Shown: one piece after another, positions 26,051-35,395 of the stretch
Position numbering within the stretch: the stretch's first letter is position 1
Layout of the letters: the number at the start of each line of letters is the position of its first letter
Assembly (NCBI GenBank): GCA_002238415.1
Contig: MPMI01000001.1
Location: forward strand, 237,669 to 301,668
Direction of reading: 5' to 3'
Length of the DNA stretch: 64,000 nt
Source: Desulfurellaceae bacterium bin18
Lineage (GTDB): Bacteria; Desulfobacterota; Binatia; Bin18
The notes under the pieces: model-generated
Database searches by the model: none
The model's input: the letters and a program-made list of their open reading frames with translations, nothing else
Told to the model about the DNA's origin: nothing
Made by a program: the position numbers and the translations under genes

Positions 26051-27205
26051 ATGGACTTTGATTCGCCTGCGGAGCACGACATTCTCCGCGATAGTGTCCG
26101 CCGATTTTTTGAGGAGGAGTTGCCCGAACCCCGCATCCGAGAGTTGGATCGGTCGCGAAAAATTCCCAAAGCACTCTGGAAACGCTTTGCCGAACTGGGT
26201 TGGATGGGCCTTTCCGTCCCGGAAGAGTTCGGAGGCAGTAGCGCCAATGTGATGACGGCTGCCGTCCTGACCGAGGAACTGGCTTACCGTTTCCCGTCGC
26301 TCGCGACCGACTGGCTCCTGGTATCCATGACCGCTCGGACACTGCGTGAGCATGGGTCGCAAGATCAAAAGGCCGAGCTGCTTCCACGGCTCGCTTCGGG
26401 CGACTTCCTGATGGCGTTCGGCATGACCGAGCCAAGCGGCGGCACGGACGTCCTCGGCCTCACGACTCGGGCCGAACGGGACGGAGACGAGTGGGTTGTG
26501 CGCGGCCAAAAGCTCTTTACCTCTTTCGCTGACGATGCGGACGCGATCCTGGTACTTTGCCGGACTGATGACGTCGAAGGCAAACGAGCCGGTGGGCTGT
26601 CCCTCATTTTGACGCCACGCGACCAGGCAGGCGTCGAGGTACGCCGGTTGGAACTGATGGGAATGCGGGCAGCCTGCACTTGCGAAGTCTTCTTGGACGA
26701 CGCGCGGGCTCCGGCGGACGCCATTGTCGGCCAGCGGGGCCGCGGCTGGTACCACCACCTGTCATCCCTCGACGAAGAACGCATTCTGTGTGCAGCTATG
26801 TACGTCGGTATTACGGCGGCGGTTTTGGATCAGGCGCTTGAGTATTCCAAAGAGCGCACGGCCTTTGGACGCCCTATCGGCAGTTATCAGGCGCTGCAAC
26901 ATCCGCTGGCCGACGTCGCGACTGACCTCGAACAAATACGCCTGCTCACCCAGAAAGCTGCTTGGTTACAATCCAACGGGAGGGAGTGTGCCAGCGAGGC
27001 CGCTATGGCGAAGTTGGCCGCCACCGAAGCGGCGATCCGGGCGACCGACCGCGGCATGCGCGTGCTCGCCGGTCACGGGCTCGTCGAGGAAACCCCCATG
27101 GAACGTCTCTTCCGCGACGCTCGCCTCGGCCCCTTCAGCCCCATCTCGAACGAGATGGTGAAAAATTTCCTGGGCGAACGGATGGGCCTGCCGAGGAGCT
27201 ACTGA
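26051..27205 (+). CDS. Acyl-CoA dehydrogenase
   Basis: A 384-residue FAD enzyme for alpha-beta dehydrogenation of acyl-CoA thioesters. Signatures are GWMGLSVPEEFGG, FGMTEPSGGTD (flavin-binding), the central beta domain, and the C-terminal helical domain with TAFGRPIGSYQALQHPLADV and RVLAGHGLVEETPMERLFRD. The last 57 bases of the gene recur at 31407-31463, marking the edges of an inserted 4.2-kb segment. Chain-length specificity cannot be predicted. Confidence 0.9.
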   Translation: MDFDSPAEHDILRDSVRRFFEEELPEPRIRELDRSRKIPKALWKRFAELGWMGLSVPEEFGGSSANVMTAAVLTEELAYRFPSLATDWLLVSMTARTLREHGSQDQKAELLPRLASGDFLMAFGMTEPSGGTDVLGLTTRAERDGDEWVVRGQKLFTSFADDADAILVLCRTDDVEGKRAGGLSLILTPRDQAGVEVRRLELMGMRAACTCEVFLDDARAPADAIVGQRGRGWYHHLSSLDEERILCAAMYVGITAAVLDQALEYSKERTAFGRPIGSYQALQHPLADVATDLEQIRLLTQKAAWLQSNGRECASEAAMAKLAATEAAIRATDRGMRVLAGHGLVEETPMERLFRDARLGPFSPISNEMVKNFLGERMGLPRSY

Positions 27206-27206
27206 C
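27150..27206 (+). repeat. 57-bp direct repeat, copy 1 (3' end of acyl-CoA dehydrogenase)
   Basis: The coding tail (MVKNFLGERMGLPRSY-stop) and one base beyond are identical to 31407-31463. The copies bracket the molybdopterin oxidoreductase and CmcJ-like genes. Confidence 0.9.
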
Positions 27207-27335
27207 CATTGGTGCGAGTTGCCGCCGTCACGGCAGCCAACCTACCCTTCGGAGGAGTATTGTCGAGTTTATGTAGTTACCAGAATCTCGAGTTATGACT
27301 TCCCAAAGACAAAAAATGAGTTTGGAGTGCCTCTC

Positions 27336-29690
27336 ATGTCCAAGATGTCTCGTTTAGTTCCTACCTCTACTCACTGGGGAAATTATCTGTTGGAGGTTGA
27401 GGATAATAAAATTAAAGTAGTACTCCCCGTTGAGCAGGATGAATGCCCATCGCCTATTGGTCACTCGCTGTTGAACGCCTTAGACGACAACTGCCGCATT
27501 CCCCAGCCGATGATACGCAAAAGCTATCTGGAGAAGCGAGAGAACAGCGACCGCAGCAAACGAGGTGGTGAGCCATTTGTGGCTGTTGATTGGGAAACCG
27601 CTCTGGATATTGCCGCAGATGCGTTGCAGCGTGTGAAGTCGGAATATGGAAATGAGGCCATTTATGCCGGTTGCTATGGTTGGGCAAGTGCTGGCCGATT
27701 TCATCACGCACTGAGCCAGTTGCATCGGTTCATGAAAAGATTTGGTGGTTACACCGATGGAGTAGATAGTTACTCGTTGGGTGCGGGCAACGTGATCGCG
27801 CGGCGTGTATTGGGTGTGGAAGGCTATCCATTGTCATTACAAGCTCAGCCCTGGAAGCTGGTGGCGGAGCATGCGGAACTGGTGGTCCTCTTTGGTGGTG
27901 CCCCTGCAAAAAACACCGACCCTTCTCCGGGAGGACTGGCTGCGCATACGAGTTTCAGTCACATGCAGGAAGCAAAAGATGCTGGGGTCAATTTTGTTAA
28001 TATCAGCCCGGTTCAAGATGATGTAGCCGACACCGTTGGTGCCGATTGGCTCGCCGCCATTCCGAATACCGATACAGCAATCATGCTGGCTCTCGCCCAT
28101 ACCTTGATCGTAGAGAATTTGCATGACAAAGCGTTTCTGGACAAATACTGCGTCGGTTTTGAACGGTTTTTACCCTATCTGATGGGTGAGGTTGACGGTC
28201 AAGTCAAGGACGCGGATTGGGCACAGAATATTTGTGGACTGCCAGCAGACAAACTGCGTGCACTCGCCAGACGCATGGCCAACAGCCGCACCATGATTTC
28301 GGTCAGTTGGTCAATACAACGCGCTGACAAGGGTGAGCAGCCGTGGTGGGCGGGTATCGTTTTGGCGGGGATGTTGGGACAGATTGGTTTGCCGGGTCGA
28401 GGGATTACGTTGGGATACAACTGCACTCACGATTTGGGCACAGAATGGGCTTTACCCTTTAAGTGGGCGGCATTACCGCAGGGCGAGAACGAGGTTAGCA
28501 CGTTTATTCCCTTTGCCAGATTGGCCGATATGTTGCTCAACCCGGGCAAGGCGTTTGACTACGACGGTGGACGTCACCAGTATCCTGATATTCAACTCAT
28601 TTATTGGGCGGGAGGAAATCCCTTTCACCACCATCAAGATATTAACCGTTTACTGGAAGCGTGGCGCAAGCCGGACACAATCATCATTAATGAACACTTT
28701 TGGAACGCTAGTGCCCGCCATGCCGATATTGTTTTCCCTGCCTCGACGATGCTGGAACGCAATGATTTGGGTTGTAACTCCGCGACCAACTTTTTAATTC
28801 CTATGCGACGAGCGGTCGAGCCCTACAGGCAATCACGTTCGGACTATCAGATTTTCAGTGGGCTTTCCGAGCGACTAGGCTTTGCAGACGATTTTACGGA
28901 AAACCGCGATGAGGAACAGTGGTTGAAGCACCTCTATGCAATTTCGAAAGAGAATGCGGCAGAGTTTGGTTACCAATTGCCAAGTTTCGATGCGTTTTGG
29001 GATGGTGGACAGATTGAGCTGCATACTGATCAGCACCTTCCGGATGATGTTTTTCTGCCCGGAGGCACGCTGCAATTGTTCAGAAAGAATCCTGAAGAAA
29101 ATCCATTAGCGACCCCTAGCGGTAAAATCGAAATTTTCTCAGCCGATATTGACAGTTTTCACTACGAGGATTGCCTTGGGCATCCAGCCTGGTTGGAGCC
29201 AGAAGAATGGCTGGGTTCGCCAAAGGCGAAGCAATACCCGCTACATTTAATTTCTCCAAACCCTGGTAAGCGTCTTCATAGTCAGTTTGACCATGGCAAA
29301 GTCAGTGTCGATAGTAAAATTCGTCAGCGTGAGCCGATCAGGTTGAGTCCTGAAGATGCTGAGCGCCGTGGAATTAAGGACGGCGATCTGGTGAAAGTTT
29401 TTAATGACCGTGGCGCTTGTTTGGCGGGAGCAGTCATCTCGAATACTCTGCGTCCAGGTGTTGTTCAGCTACATACTGGGGCGTGGTATGACCCGGAGCA
29501 ACCGGGGGAAATTGGGAGTTTGGATCTGCACGGTAATCCCAACATGCTGACCCTGGACAAGGGTTCTTCCAGTCTCTCTCAAGGTTGCTCAGCGAATACC
29601 ACTTTGGTTGATATAGAGCTATATGAGGGGCCAGAGCGCCCGATAACTGTGTTTTCCCAGCCAGCTATCGATACTGAGCTGGCAACTTAG
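27336..29690 (+). CDS. Molybdopterin oxidoreductase, biotin/TMAO sulfoxide reductase type
   Basis: A 784-residue DMSO-reductase-family enzyme. The region YAGCYGWASAGRFHHALSQ and the following DSYSLGAGNVI (Ser in the molybdenum-ligand position of TorA/BisC) place it in the serine-ligated group. The C-terminal molybdopterin dinucleotide-binding domain contains HLISPNPGKRLHSQFDH. No 4Fe-4S motif and no twin-arginine signal are present, fitting a cytoplasmic BisC-like sulfoxide or N-oxide reductase. The frame is open from 27219, but the ATG at 27336 has GGAG nearby. The gene is markedly AT-richer than its surroundings and is flanked by the 57-bp repeat, suggesting transfer. Confidence 0.86.
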   Translation: MSKMSRLVPTSTHWGNYLLEVEDNKIKVVLPVEQDECPSPIGHSLLNALDDNCRIPQPMIRKSYLEKRENSDRSKRGGEPFVAVDWETALDIAADALQRVKSEYGNEAIYAGCYGWASAGRFHHALSQLHRFMKRFGGYTDGVDSYSLGAGNVIARRVLGVEGYPLSLQAQPWKLVAEHAELVVLFGGAPAKNTDPSPGGLAAHTSFSHMQEAKDAGVNFVNISPVQDDVADTVGADWLAAIPNTDTAIMLALAHTLIVENLHDKAFLDKYCVGFERFLPYLMGEVDGQVKDADWAQNICGLPADKLRALARRMANSRTMISVSWSIQRADKGEQPWWAGIVLAGMLGQIGLPGRGITLGYNCTHDLGTEWALPFKWAALPQGENEVSTFIPFARLADMLLNPGKAFDYDGGRHQYPDIQLIYWAGGNPFHHHQDINRLLEAWRKPDTIIINEHFWNASARHADIVFPASTMLERNDLGCNSATNFLIPMRRAVEPYRQSRSDYQIFSGLSERLGFADDFTENRDEEQWLKHLYAISKENAAEFGYQLPSFDAFWDGGQIELHTDQHLPDDVFLPGGTLQLFRKNPEENPLATPSGKIEIFSADIDSFHYEDCLGHPAWLEPEEWLGSPKAKQYPLHLISPNPGKRLHSQFDHGKVSVDSKIRQREPIRLSPEDAERRGIKDGDLVKVFNDRGACLAGAVISNTLRPGVVQLHTGAWYDPEQPGEIGSLDLHGNPNMLTLDKGSSSLSQGCSANTTLVDIELYEGPERPITVFSQPAIDTELAT

Positions 29691-29840
29691 AGTGTCTTGT
29701 ACTCCAGCACTTGCCACACTATCGGCACTGCCCAACCTCGATAGATTACCGAGAGGCGAATCAGGCAATAACGATTCCACACCCTTGCCAAGACAAGCCC
29801 TGCGTGCCACGCTGGGGTATCTTTAACTCGGGGGTATAGT

Positions 29841-31118
29841 ATGGACGGGCTCAAGGAAATGGAGAACAGTGTTGCTACGGGTATGAAGACAGTTTCATCG
29901 GCCTATGTGCCTCCCCTCCAACTCACCGTCGGACAGCCGGCCCCCATCGCGGCGAACGGTGGTTTGTCCTATATGTCGTTCGATCAGGACGGGGATGCGG
30001 GTACCGCGGCGGCGATGGAGGCGGCGCTCCGCCAGATTAGGGAGGGGGAAGAGCAGGCGGTTATCGACATGATCGAGAACGCCCCGCCCGGCCCGATCGA
30101 GACCAAGTGGGGTCGCGGCTTTCGCAGCTACGACGAGTGCCTGGACTATATTCGGGCGAACAACATCGAAGCCCCGGAAGGCGGCGTCGCCCTGCCGCTG
30201 CCCTACACGGTCCACGAGCAGCCGTCCTACTCCATTGTTTCGTCCAACGCCATCTGGCGGGACCCGGCGCGCGCGGACATGGCCAAAATGTTTCGCAAGG
30301 AAGGACAGAACATCAGTAGGGGATGTCTCTATTTCCCGCAGATCCTGCGCGATGCGCGCCGGATGGAAGAGTATTATCCCGGTCTTTCGCCCACCAGCCC
30401 CGAGTGCATGGACAAGCTCGGCGTCTCACTCGCTCATATCGAATCGAAGTGCCAGAACTTTTACGACGCAGCCGAGGTAGAGCGTGTATTCTACCCGGAG
30501 ATCGAGAAACTCCTCTTGGAATTCTTCCCGGATGCGACCGACGCGTTCGTGTACAACCACGGCCTGTTTGACAAGGATTACAAGGGGCCCGTCAAGGAAG
30601 ATCAGGACAACAAGGACCCGGGGGTCAATACTTACTACGCCGACATCGTGCACAACGACCTGAATGACAACAGCGGGCGGGTGCGCTGCCGTGAGCTGCT
30701 CACCAAGAACCTGCGCAACTTCGGGCGCCAGCAGCACTACACGGAGGCGGAGGCGGACGCCAAGATGTCGCGCCGGTTCATGTCGATCAACCTCGCCAAG
30801 CCGATGGAGACCGTGGGCCAGTACCCCTTCGTGCTGTGCGCCTGGCCCTCTTTCGCCGACCAACCGTATATCACCAACTACCGCATCTACGACGACCGGG
30901 TCGGCGAGACCACCCGTTTCACCTACCGTCCCAACCACGAGTGGTACTGGCTTCCCCAGCAGACCTCGAGCGAGGTGTCGATGCTCAAGTGTTATGACTC
31001 CGTGACCGACGGTTCGGTTTCGCGCTGGTCATTCCACTCCGCCTGCGTCGACCCGACCGCACCTGACGACGCCCCCTGCCGCAAAAACGTGGTGGTTCGC
31101 TCCTATATCTTCTTCTAA
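29841..31118 (+). CDS. CmcJ/AsaB-like oxygenase
   Basis: A 425-residue protein resembling the CmcJ/NvfI/AsaB family of Fe/2-oxoglutarate-type oxygenases found in natural product pathways (cephamycin methoxylation, fungal toxins). Supporting segments are IVHNDLNDNSGRVRCRELL, the SINLAKPMETVGQYPFVLCA strand, HEWYWLPQQTSSEVSMLKCY and the C-terminal SFHSACVDP and NVVVRSYIFF. The first ~60 residues are an extra leader. It lies with the molybdoenzyme inside the repeat-bracketed segment, but its base composition is GC-rich, so the two may have different origins. Substrate unknown. Confidence 0.78.
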   Translation: MDGLKEMENSVATGMKTVSSAYVPPLQLTVGQPAPIAANGGLSYMSFDQDGDAGTAAAMEAALRQIREGEEQAVIDMIENAPPGPIETKWGRGFRSYDECLDYIRANNIEAPEGGVALPLPYTVHEQPSYSIVSSNAIWRDPARADMAKMFRKEGQNISRGCLYFPQILRDARRMEEYYPGLSPTSPECMDKLGVSLAHIESKCQNFYDAAEVERVFYPEIEKLLLEFFPDATDAFVYNHGLFDKDYKGPVKEDQDNKDPGVNTYYADIVHNDLNDNSGRVRCRELLTKNLRNFGRQQHYTEAEADAKMSRRFMSINLAKPMETVGQYPFVLCAWPSFADQPYITNYRIYDDRVGETTRFTYRPNHEWYWLPQQTSSEVSMLKCYDSVTDGSVSRWSFHSACVDPTAPDDAPCRKNVVVRSYIFF

Positions 31119-31131
31119 GCAGACAACCCAA

Positions 31132-31152
31132 CGCAGCGGGTTCCCCGCTGCG
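31132..31152 (+). terminator. Hairpin after CmcJ-like gene
   Basis: Perfect 9-bp stem CGCAGCGGG / CCCGCTGCG with loop TTC, 14 bases after the stop codon. No T tract follows. Confidence 0.55.
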
Positions 31153-31406
31153 TCTGCCCCGCAGCCAAGAGGGGCTTCGTCGCGCTTCGCTAGTCCGGTT
31201 TACGATAAGTTGTCGCCATGCCAGTCCGCTCTCGGCTCGAGCTTCCGTCGGGTGCGCCCTGCGCACCAGGAGGCTGGTCATGGGATGCACCCTACGGAAG
31301 GGAACGGCTGGCTATACGGAATCGTAAATTGCTCTAGAGCAATCATTTTATCTGTCCCCGGACGAACCTCTTGCCCCCAGTCCATATTGACTGTCTTACT
31401 TATCTT

Positions 31407-31463
31407 ACGAGATGGTGAAAAATTTCCTGGGCGAACGGATGGGCCTGCCGAGGAGCTACTGAC
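31407..31463 (+). repeat. 57-bp direct repeat, copy 2
   Basis: Identical to the last 57 bases around the acyl-CoA dehydrogenase stop (27150-27206). Here it is non-coding debris before the convergent LLM gene, as expected if a segment inserted beside a duplicated target. Confidence 0.9.
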
Positions 31464-31510
31464 TTCGGATACGAAGAGTTGGCAAGCCCCTCGTGAATAC
31501 GCCTCTCCCC

Positions 31511-32473
31511 CTACTTGCGGAGATAGGCCACGACTTCGGCGAGTTTATCGAGCCCCTCCTCGTTCCACGGGTGTGGAATCACGGACACATGCTCTGCCTC
31601 GTGCGCCGCGTACTCGGCAAACCGGTCGGCGATTTGCTGGGTCGAACCGGAGAAGGGCACCGAGGTGGGAATGATCTCGTACGGCCCATCGGTGAAATTG
31701 ACCGCCACCGTCGCACCCCGAGAGAGCGTCCGGGGATCGCGCCCGTGCCGTTCGCAGGCCACACGGATCGGTTCCCAGGCGCCGAGAAACGTCTCGATCG
31801 CGCAATCGTTAAACGCGATCATACAGTTCCACATATCGGCATACTGCGCCGTAAGGCGGGACATGCGCGGCTTGCCCTTCAACGTGCCGATCAAAATCGG
31901 CGGCACCCCGGCCTCGGAGCGCGGGAGTAGTTCCGCATCCTCAACCCGGTGCAGTTCCCCCGTATAGGAGAAACGCTCACCTTTGAGGAGGGGCAGGACG
32001 ATATGGAGCGCCTCCTCAAAGCGGCTGACATTCCGCTCAAAGTCAAAGCCATACGCGCGATGCTCGGACGTGAAATCACCCGCCCCCAAGCCGAGGATGA
32101 GACGGCCGTTACTCAGGGCGATCACATTATCCGCCGTCCGGGCGAGTAAGGCCGGATTCCGGAAGGTCGTATTGGAGACCAGGGTCCCGATTTGAATCGT
32201 GGACGTTTGGGTCGCGAGGGCCGCGGCAAATGTCCAGCACTCCCACTGCCCGCCTTTGACTCCCTCCCATTCCGCAGGCAACTCGATCCCCACCGCGCGG
32301 AAGTCGGCATAGGCTTCCCAATACAGATGGTCGGTCAACCAGATGCTGTCGAGGCCGACGGCTTCCGCATGCCGGGCAAACGCCAGGGACTGTTGGATCG
32401 TCGGCGTTTGCCCCGCAAGTGAACCGGTCCAGGTAGGGGTCAGGGCGCCGATTTTCATGTTGGAAGGATGCAT
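31511..32473 (-). CDS. Luciferase-like monooxygenase
   Basis: A 320-residue LLM-family TIM barrel of the F420-dependent type: GLDSIWLTDHLYW, TIQIGTLVSNTTFRNPALLA, NGRLILGLGAGDFTSEHRAYG and GVPPILIGTLKGKPRMSRL. Either the ATG at 32473 (GAGG upstream) or at 32458 could start it. It is the last of three LLM genes in a minus-strand run that begins with an alpha/beta hydrolase. The substrate is unknown. Confidence 0.84.
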   Translation of the reverse strand: MHPSNMKIGALTPTWTGSLAGQTPTIQQSLAFARHAEAVGLDSIWLTDHLYWEAYADFRAVGIELPAEWEGVKGGQWECWTFAAALATQTSTIQIGTLVSNTTFRNPALLARTADNVIALSNGRLILGLGAGDFTSEHRAYGFDFERNVSRFEEALHIVLPLLKGERFSYTGELHRVEDAELLPRSEAGVPPILIGTLKGKPRMSRLTAQYADMWNCMIAFNDCAIETFLGAWEPIRVACERHGRDPRTLSRGATVAVNFTDGPYEIIPTSVPFSGSTQQIADRFAEYAAHEAEHVSVIPHPWNEEGLDKLAEVVAYLRK

Positions 32474-32539
32474 GGAAATCGTGACCTCGCTTCGATTCTG
32501 TTGACACGCTCCGTCCCAGTAGGGAACACCGCCGGTGGG

Positions 32540-33871
32540 CTAGTGGAACCCCAGCCCGGACAGTGGGCCGCGGTCCGCGACGGGCGCACGCTTGGTCCCG
32601 GCTCCCAAGGTAACCGAGCCGGGCTGGCGCTCAAACGGGTCTGTGATACCGATCGCCCGTGCGTGATCCTTTAGCTCCGGTATCACCTCTTCCGCGAATA
32701 AGCGCATGCTGGTGCGCCGCTCGTCATCACCGTGCGGTCCCTGCAGGTGCAGGATGATGAAAACCCCGACCCGCAGGACACTCATGATCGCCTTGATTTT
32801 GGGGATCACTGTCATGGGCGTGCCGACAATCACCTGCATATTTTTCTGCCCACGCTCCAGCGCCGTCTGTAGCTTGCCCCGGATGGCAGTATAATCGATT
32901 TCTTCGTCCGCTACGCCCTGCTTCTGCTCTTTTAGCTTCTGGCCGCTGATCCCGAGCCACACGCTGGTCTGGGTCTTTGCCAAGTTGCGAATAGCCGCTT
33001 TCGAGTTGTAGCCCGGCGGCATCATGAATTCCGCCGCCGAGAAGGCGTTCTGTCCTCCCCCATAGACGAATCCTGCTGCGGCCTGCTGCGCTTTCTCCTC
33101 CGTCTCTCCCACAGCTGTTGCGACCATGTAGCCGAAATTCTCCGGCCCGGCTTGATAGCCATGCTTGGCCGCTTCGTCCGCATAGAAGTCCCACAGCTCG
33201 CACGTGGCCGGTAGCGGGGTGCCAAGCCCGATATACGGATACCGATGCGCCGCGCACCACTCGACGGTCTCGGGGCTCAGCGTCCCAGGGATCCACATCG
33301 GCGGATAGGGTTTTTGGTAGGGCAGCGCCCACGGATTGACGTGGCGATAATGAAAATGTTTGCCCTCATAGCGCCACGGTCCCGGCTTGGTCCAGGCCTG
33401 CACGATAAAGTCGTGGGCTTCGTTGAACAACTCGCGGTTATAGGCCGGATTGGCATTATTGAAGAACTGCTCGCTGCCCGCGCCGCGCACCCAGCCGGTG
33501 ACGAGGCGGCCGCGCGAGATCAAATCGATCTCGGCCAGCTCTTCAGCCATCCGCAGCGGATGTTTGATGACCGGCAAGGGGTTCCCGACCAGAACGATCT
33601 TGGCTTTGCTGGTAATCCGAGCCAGGATAGAGGCTTCTACATTCATGACCGATCCCATGCAGATCGGGTTACCGTGATGCTCATTCAGGGCCAGGGCGTC
33701 GAAGCCCAAGTCCTCGGCGTAGCAATATTCGTCGAGATAATAATTGTAGTCGTCGGCCGCCTTTTCGCGGTCGAAATGCTCGTTCGAGATGGCGAAAAAC
33801 GCCCGGTTCTTCAAAACGAGCTCTTCGGGCAGCCAGCGATACGGTCGTTCGGTGAAATATCCGATTTGCAT
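32540..33871 (-). CDS. Luciferase-like monooxygenase, long form
   Basis: A 443-residue LLM protein. FDALALNEHHGNPICMG resembles the luciferase alpha NEHH loop, and GNPLPVIKHPLRMAEELAEI, RGRLVTGWVRGAGSEQF and PPMWIPGTLSPETVEW are family segments. The C-terminal ~120 residues extend beyond the minimal fold. It shares its architecture with the LLM directly upstream, and the two probably arose by duplication. Confidence 0.84.
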   Translation of the reverse strand: MQIGYFTERPYRWLPEELVLKNRAFFAISNEHFDREKAADDYNYYLDEYCYAEDLGFDALALNEHHGNPICMGSVMNVEASILARITSKAKIVLVGNPLPVIKHPLRMAEELAEIDLISRGRLVTGWVRGAGSEQFFNNANPAYNRELFNEAHDFIVQAWTKPGPWRYEGKHFHYRHVNPWALPYQKPYPPMWIPGTLSPETVEWCAAHRYPYIGLGTPLPATCELWDFYADEAAKHGYQAGPENFGYMVATAVGETEEKAQQAAAGFVYGGGQNAFSAAEFMMPPGYNSKAAIRNLAKTQTSVWLGISGQKLKEQKQGVADEEIDYTAIRGKLQTALERGQKNMQVIVGTPMTVIPKIKAIMSVLRVGVFIILHLQGPHGDDERRTSMRLFAEEVIPELKDHARAIGITDPFERQPGSVTLGAGTKRAPVADRGPLSGLGFH

Positions 33872-34057
33872 CTGGGATTCCCTCGACGGATTGTGGTCAG
33901 CTCAAGCTTTCGTTTTCGGCCCGTGACACCTCACTCCTCGCACACGCTCTCGGGATGAGGCCCCGTGCCTTCGAGTGTCGCTTCCTGCGTGGGCTCTCGA
34001 CTCATAGCATCGCTGTCGCCCCGCCGGAAGGCCGTTGTGGGTATTGTCGGGTACGCT

Positions 34058-35395
34058 TCACTGTGCGTGTTCCATTGTCGGATCAATCACCTCTGCAACG
34101 TGGGCTAGGCGGTGTTCGATCAGTCTGTCGCCGCCGCCCGTCACCCGAGAGCGGGCAGTTTCTTCCGGTTTGCCTTTGACTGCGGCGAGTTCGGCACGCG
34201 AGCGTTGTGAGTTCGGTTCGGCTCGCTGGTAGTCCGGCAAGCCATCGGCTTCGCGGAATTCGGGCATGACTTCCTCGGAAACAATCTGCATGTGCTTCAT
34301 GACCATCCAGTTCGGCATCGGTCCGTAGGGCGAGCCCGGGCCGATCATACCACCTGCGCCAACTTCGTCGCAGTAGTAGCCGAGTTCGTTCTTGACCGTC
34401 TCTGGAGAGCCGACAATGATATAGCGATCGGCGATCAGCTCGTCATAGGTCAGGTTGACTTGCGGTTTGACCTTCCCTTTTTGCAGCAGGCCGATGAAGT
34501 TGCGAAACGACTTCGTCGACATATAGCCCGGCGGGAAAAAGAATTGGTCAGGGATTTTGAGCCCGGTGTTGAAGACCCACGACAGGTGGGCTTTGGCCTC
34601 GCGGTGAGCTTGTTCGTCGGTCTCGGCGACGTAGGTTGGTACGCAGGCGTTGAACATACTCTTGGGTGCGTCGTAACCGAGCCGATTACACTCTTCCCGC
34701 AGGCCGTCGAACGCCATCTTGGTGAACCACAAGGGAGAGAACACCATCATATAAGTGTATTTGTGTTCCGCAATGAACTGTAACGTTTCGAGCGAGCCTT
34801 GGCCCGGGATCCAGATCGGCGGATGTGGTTGCTGAATCGGGCGCGGAATTGGATTGACATTAGGGACGTAGAAATGATCGCCCTGCCAGGTAAACGGGCC
34901 GTCATCAGTCCAGGCTTTGAGGATCAAGTCATGGGCTTCGTTGAAGCGTTCCAGCGAATCGGCCGGCGCGATACCGTTGTTGAAATATTCACACCCGATG
35001 CCGCGCACAAAACCTGAAATAATGCGACCGCCCGAAATAACGTCGAGCATGGCGATTTCCTCGGCGACACGCAGGGGGTTGCCATGCAGGGGGATGGCAT
35101 TGCCGATAATGCCGATCGGGATTTCTTTCGTCCGCTGCACCAGCATCGCTGCGATAATGTTTGGCGACGGCATAGTGCCATAGAAATTCGCGTGATGTTC
35201 GTTGACAGCAATCGCGTCGAAACCGAATTGTTCAGCAGCGGTGAGTTGGTCGAGGTATTCGTTGTACAGCGAGTGGCCGCGATGCGGGTCATAATACTTA
35301 TTCGACAACGACACCCAGGTTGACTGGATTTCAGACGCCGGCGGAATGTGCGGGTAGGGCATCAAGTGAAAGAAATAAAAACGCAGCTTGTTCAT
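34058..35395 (-). CDS. Luciferase-like monooxygenase, long form
   Basis: A 445-residue LLM protein: FGFDAIAVNEHHANFYG, IPIGIIGNAIPLHGNPLRVA, GGRIISGFVRGIGCEYF and PPIWIPGQGSLETLQF. The last ~50 residues are hydrophilic and low-complexity and look like read-through past the normal family end. Its ATG overlaps the stop of the upstream hydrolase by 4 bases (ATGA), so the two are translationally coupled and likely act in one pathway, for example oxidation then ester or C-C hydrolysis. Confidence 0.84.
   Translation of the reverse strand: MNKLRFYFFHLMPYPHIPPASEIQSTWVSLSNKYYDPHRGHSLYNEYLDQLTAAEQFGFDAIAVNEHHANFYGTMPSPNIIAAMLVQRTKEIPIGIIGNAIPLHGNPLRVAEEIAMLDVISGGRIISGFVRGIGCEYFNNGIAPADSLERFNEAHDLILKAWTDDGPFTWQGDHFYVPNVNPIPRPIQQPHPPIWIPGQGSLETLQFIAEHKYTYMMVFSPLWFTKMAFDGLREECNRLGYDAPKSMFNACVPTYVAETDEQAHREAKAHLSWVFNTGLKIPDQFFFPPGYMSTKSFRNFIGLLQKGKVKPQVNLTYDELIADRYIIVGSPETVKNELGYYCDEVGAGGMIGPGSPYGPMPNWMVMKHMQIVSEEVMPEFREADGLPDYQRAEPNSQRSRAELAAVKGKPEETARSRVTGGGDRLIEHRLAHVAEVIDPTMEHAQ

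Larger units (their letters stand above)
31119..31510. other. Gene-free interval downstream of CmcJ-like gene
   Basis: 392 bases. Contents: a terminator-like hairpin (31132-31152), GC-rich sequence without a supported gene, and the second copy of the acyl-CoA dehydrogenase tail (31407-31463). Confidence 0.6.
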
